In this document: positions 13,921 through 14,450 of the stretch, in pieces
Numbering within the stretch: position 1 is the first letter of the stretch
Layout of the letters: each line of letters starts with the position of its first letter
Source: Spirochaetaceae bacterium
Lineage (GTDB): Bacteria; Spirochaetota; Spirochaetia; Treponematales; Breznakiellaceae
NCBI GenBank assembly: GCA_031257075.1
Contig: JAIRPM010000026.1
Coordinates: 1-14,450 of the forward strand
Reading direction: 5' to 3'
DNA length: 14,450 nucleotides
Position numbers and translations under genes: made by a program
Notes under the pieces: model-generated
Seen by the model: the letters and a program-made list of their open reading frames with translations, nothing else
Databases searched by the model: none
What the model was told of the DNA's origin: nothing

Positions 13921-14112
13921 ACCATTGCGGTACGCGCGATGGCTGGTCTGGCCGTTTATTCGGCCGGGGGCGGTAACGCCAAACCGGTGGTCCAAACCAC
14001 CCATAAACCGGCGGTGGGCCGGTCAAGAAACGTCTGTAAGACTGTTCCTTCCGTGAAGGTCGGCCTTACCGGGCGGGTTTCACATGGGATAGGTGGAGTG
14101 CGGGGTTTTTTG
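13921..14112 (+). ncRNA. Candidate structured RNA, or long structured leader, upstream of tuf
   Basis: No convincing reading frame or ribosome binding site occurs here, but seven short hairpins follow one another. They are 13922-13942 (8 pairs including one G-U), 13948-13967 (7 pairs), 13969-13980 (GGCG-GTAA-CGCC, a GNRA-type loop), 13986-14001 (GGTGG/CCACC), 14007-14023 (ACCGGC/GCCGGT), 14032-14042 (GTCT/AGAC) and 14047-14059 (CCTTC/GAAGG). The first starts at the predicted +1 of P1. A GGGG followed by six T (14107-14112) could mark the 3' end, though I find no clear stem just before it. CCACC (13997-14001) could instead pair with GGTGG (14092-14096) to close a larger domain. The signatures of RNase P RNA, tmRNA, SRP RNA and 6S RNA were looked for and not seen. 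Confidence 0.4.
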
Positions 14113-14173
14113 CATAATTTGCTTCAAAAAAATCTCACGTTCTCTCTATTTTTGTGATTTGGCGGAGGGGGGG

Positions 14174-14202
14174 TTGCGCATTTTTTTTCTGTGTGCTACC
14201 AT
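14174..14202 (+). promoter_or_regulatory. Promoter P2 of tuf
   Basis: TTGCGC (14174-14179), 17-base spacer, TACCAT (14197-14202). It has the same design as P1 (same -35, a T8 run early in the spacer, same spacing), with a weaker -10. The start would be near 14209. Confidence 0.45.
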
Positions 14203-14208
14203 AATTTT

Positions 14209-14377
14209 CTAATGAGATGAGCTATTTGCCGTGAATAGCGGCTGTAGCTTTATGAGCCGTTGGCTCAGGGGCTTGTTTAGGCAGGCTTCAATAGATTTTA
14301 TAGCATGGCATCCGTCAGGCAGCCTGTAAAACCGGCTGCGGATGTTCAGGCATCCATTTTTAGGAGGATATTTAGAA
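14209..14377 (+). promoter_or_regulatory. Structured leader of tuf with competing stems
   Basis: About 168 bases separate the predicted P2 start from the tuf ATG. Hairpins are GCTATT/AATAGC (14221-14226, 14234-14239) and TGAGCC/GGCTCA (14253-14258, 14262-14267). Further on, CATCCG (14309-14314) and CAGCC (14320-14324) can pair with GGCTG-CGGATG (14334-14344). Alternatively GGATG (14340-14344) can pair with CATCC (14351-14355), which is followed by ATTTTT and the Shine-Dalgarno AGGAGG (14362-14367). The two folds exclude each other, as in attenuators. Confidence 0.4.
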
Positions 14378-14450
14378 ATGGCAAAGGATAAATTTAACCG
14401 TACCAAAATCCACATGAATGTGGGTACTATCGGGCACGTTGACCACGGCA
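14378..14450 (+). CDS. tuf: Elongation factor Tu, N-terminal end, partial
   Basis: The first 24 codons are present before the window ends. The residues MAKDKFNRTK then NVGTIGHVDHG are the EF-Tu N-terminus, with the start of the GHVDHGK GTP-binding P-loop at 19-24. EF-Tu carries aminoacyl-tRNA to the ribosome. AGGAGG lies 10 bases before the ATG. It has its own long leader and up to two upstream promoters, so here it appears to head its transcription unit. Confidence 0.97.
   Translation, partial: MAKDKFNRTKIHMNVGTIGHVDHG

Noticed and set aside
13921..14112. RNase P RNA, tmRNA, SRP RNA or 6S RNA
   Set aside because: The short GGTAACGCC match to RNase P is not supported by GAGGAAAGTCC or the other conserved blocks. 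No tRNA-like end for tmRNA, no GGAAGGAAGCA for SRP RNA and no open central bubble for 6S RNA were found.
13939..14157. A 72-codon plus-strand frame in the region before tuf
   Set aside because: It has no ribosome binding site, low-complexity content and overlaps the hairpin series, which explains the sequence better.
1..14450. CRISPR array, prophage or transposase gene
   Set aside because: No regularly spaced direct repeats and no recombinase, capsid or transposase-like protein were seen on either strand.

Overview
The window looks like chromosomal DNA from a treponeme-like spirochaete of moderate G+C. The best pointer is a NAD-dependent trans-2-enoyl-CoA reductase (FabV/TER) that matches the Treponema denticola enzyme as I remember it almost end to end. 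A large degenerate-ATPase/TPR protein of a kind I associate with treponemes, and a lax spirochaetal lipobox, agree with this. The assignment is inference from protein resemblance; no database search was run. I see no phage, insertion-sequence transposase or CRISPR array.

Layout. 1-1442: the end of a cation-diffusion-facilitator transporter converges on class II fructose-bisphosphate aldolase (fba, minus), whose promoter faces a divergent intergenic region. 1443-4148: a 901-residue STAND-like/TPR protein of unknown role, ending 2 bases from the end of mutL. 4151-6739 (minus): a small lipoprotein, then xseB-mutL, a DNA repair pair. 6740-8145: a small PC4/YdbC-like single-strand DNA binding protein and a macro-domain deacetylase, set among hairpin-rich repeats. 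8146-9291: tRNA-Val(CAC) directly followed by a lipoprotein aminopeptidase gene split by a frameshift at an A9 run. 9318-12596 (minus): fabV, an aldo/keto reductase with a ferredoxin tail, and a MetQ-type binding protein. 12786-13817: aroF, a type I-beta DAHP synthase. 13818-14377: a 560-base gene-free stretch holding a terminator, a promoter, a hairpin-rich probable RNA, a second similar promoter and the leader of tuf. 14378-14450: the first 24 codons of tuf (EF-Tu).

How it works together. These are mostly housekeeping genes in short units: glycolysis (fba), redox balance in fermentation (fabV plus the Fe-S reductase), aromatic amino acid synthesis (aroF), repair (xseB-mutL), amino acid uptake (metQ) and translation (tRNA-Val, tuf). 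The unusual content lies between the genes. Three intergenic elements share terminal sequences resembling CTAAGGCAACGCTGATT. They lie at gene boundaries and supply one ribosome binding site, two stop codons and several hairpins. Two genes (aroF, xseB) have a -10 box placed so that transcription would start on the ATG, with no or only a weak Shine-Dalgarno, which suggests leaderless mRNAs. A promoter overlapping the aroF terminator starts exactly at the first of seven consecutive hairpins, making the region upstream of tuf the best candidate here for an undescribed RNA.
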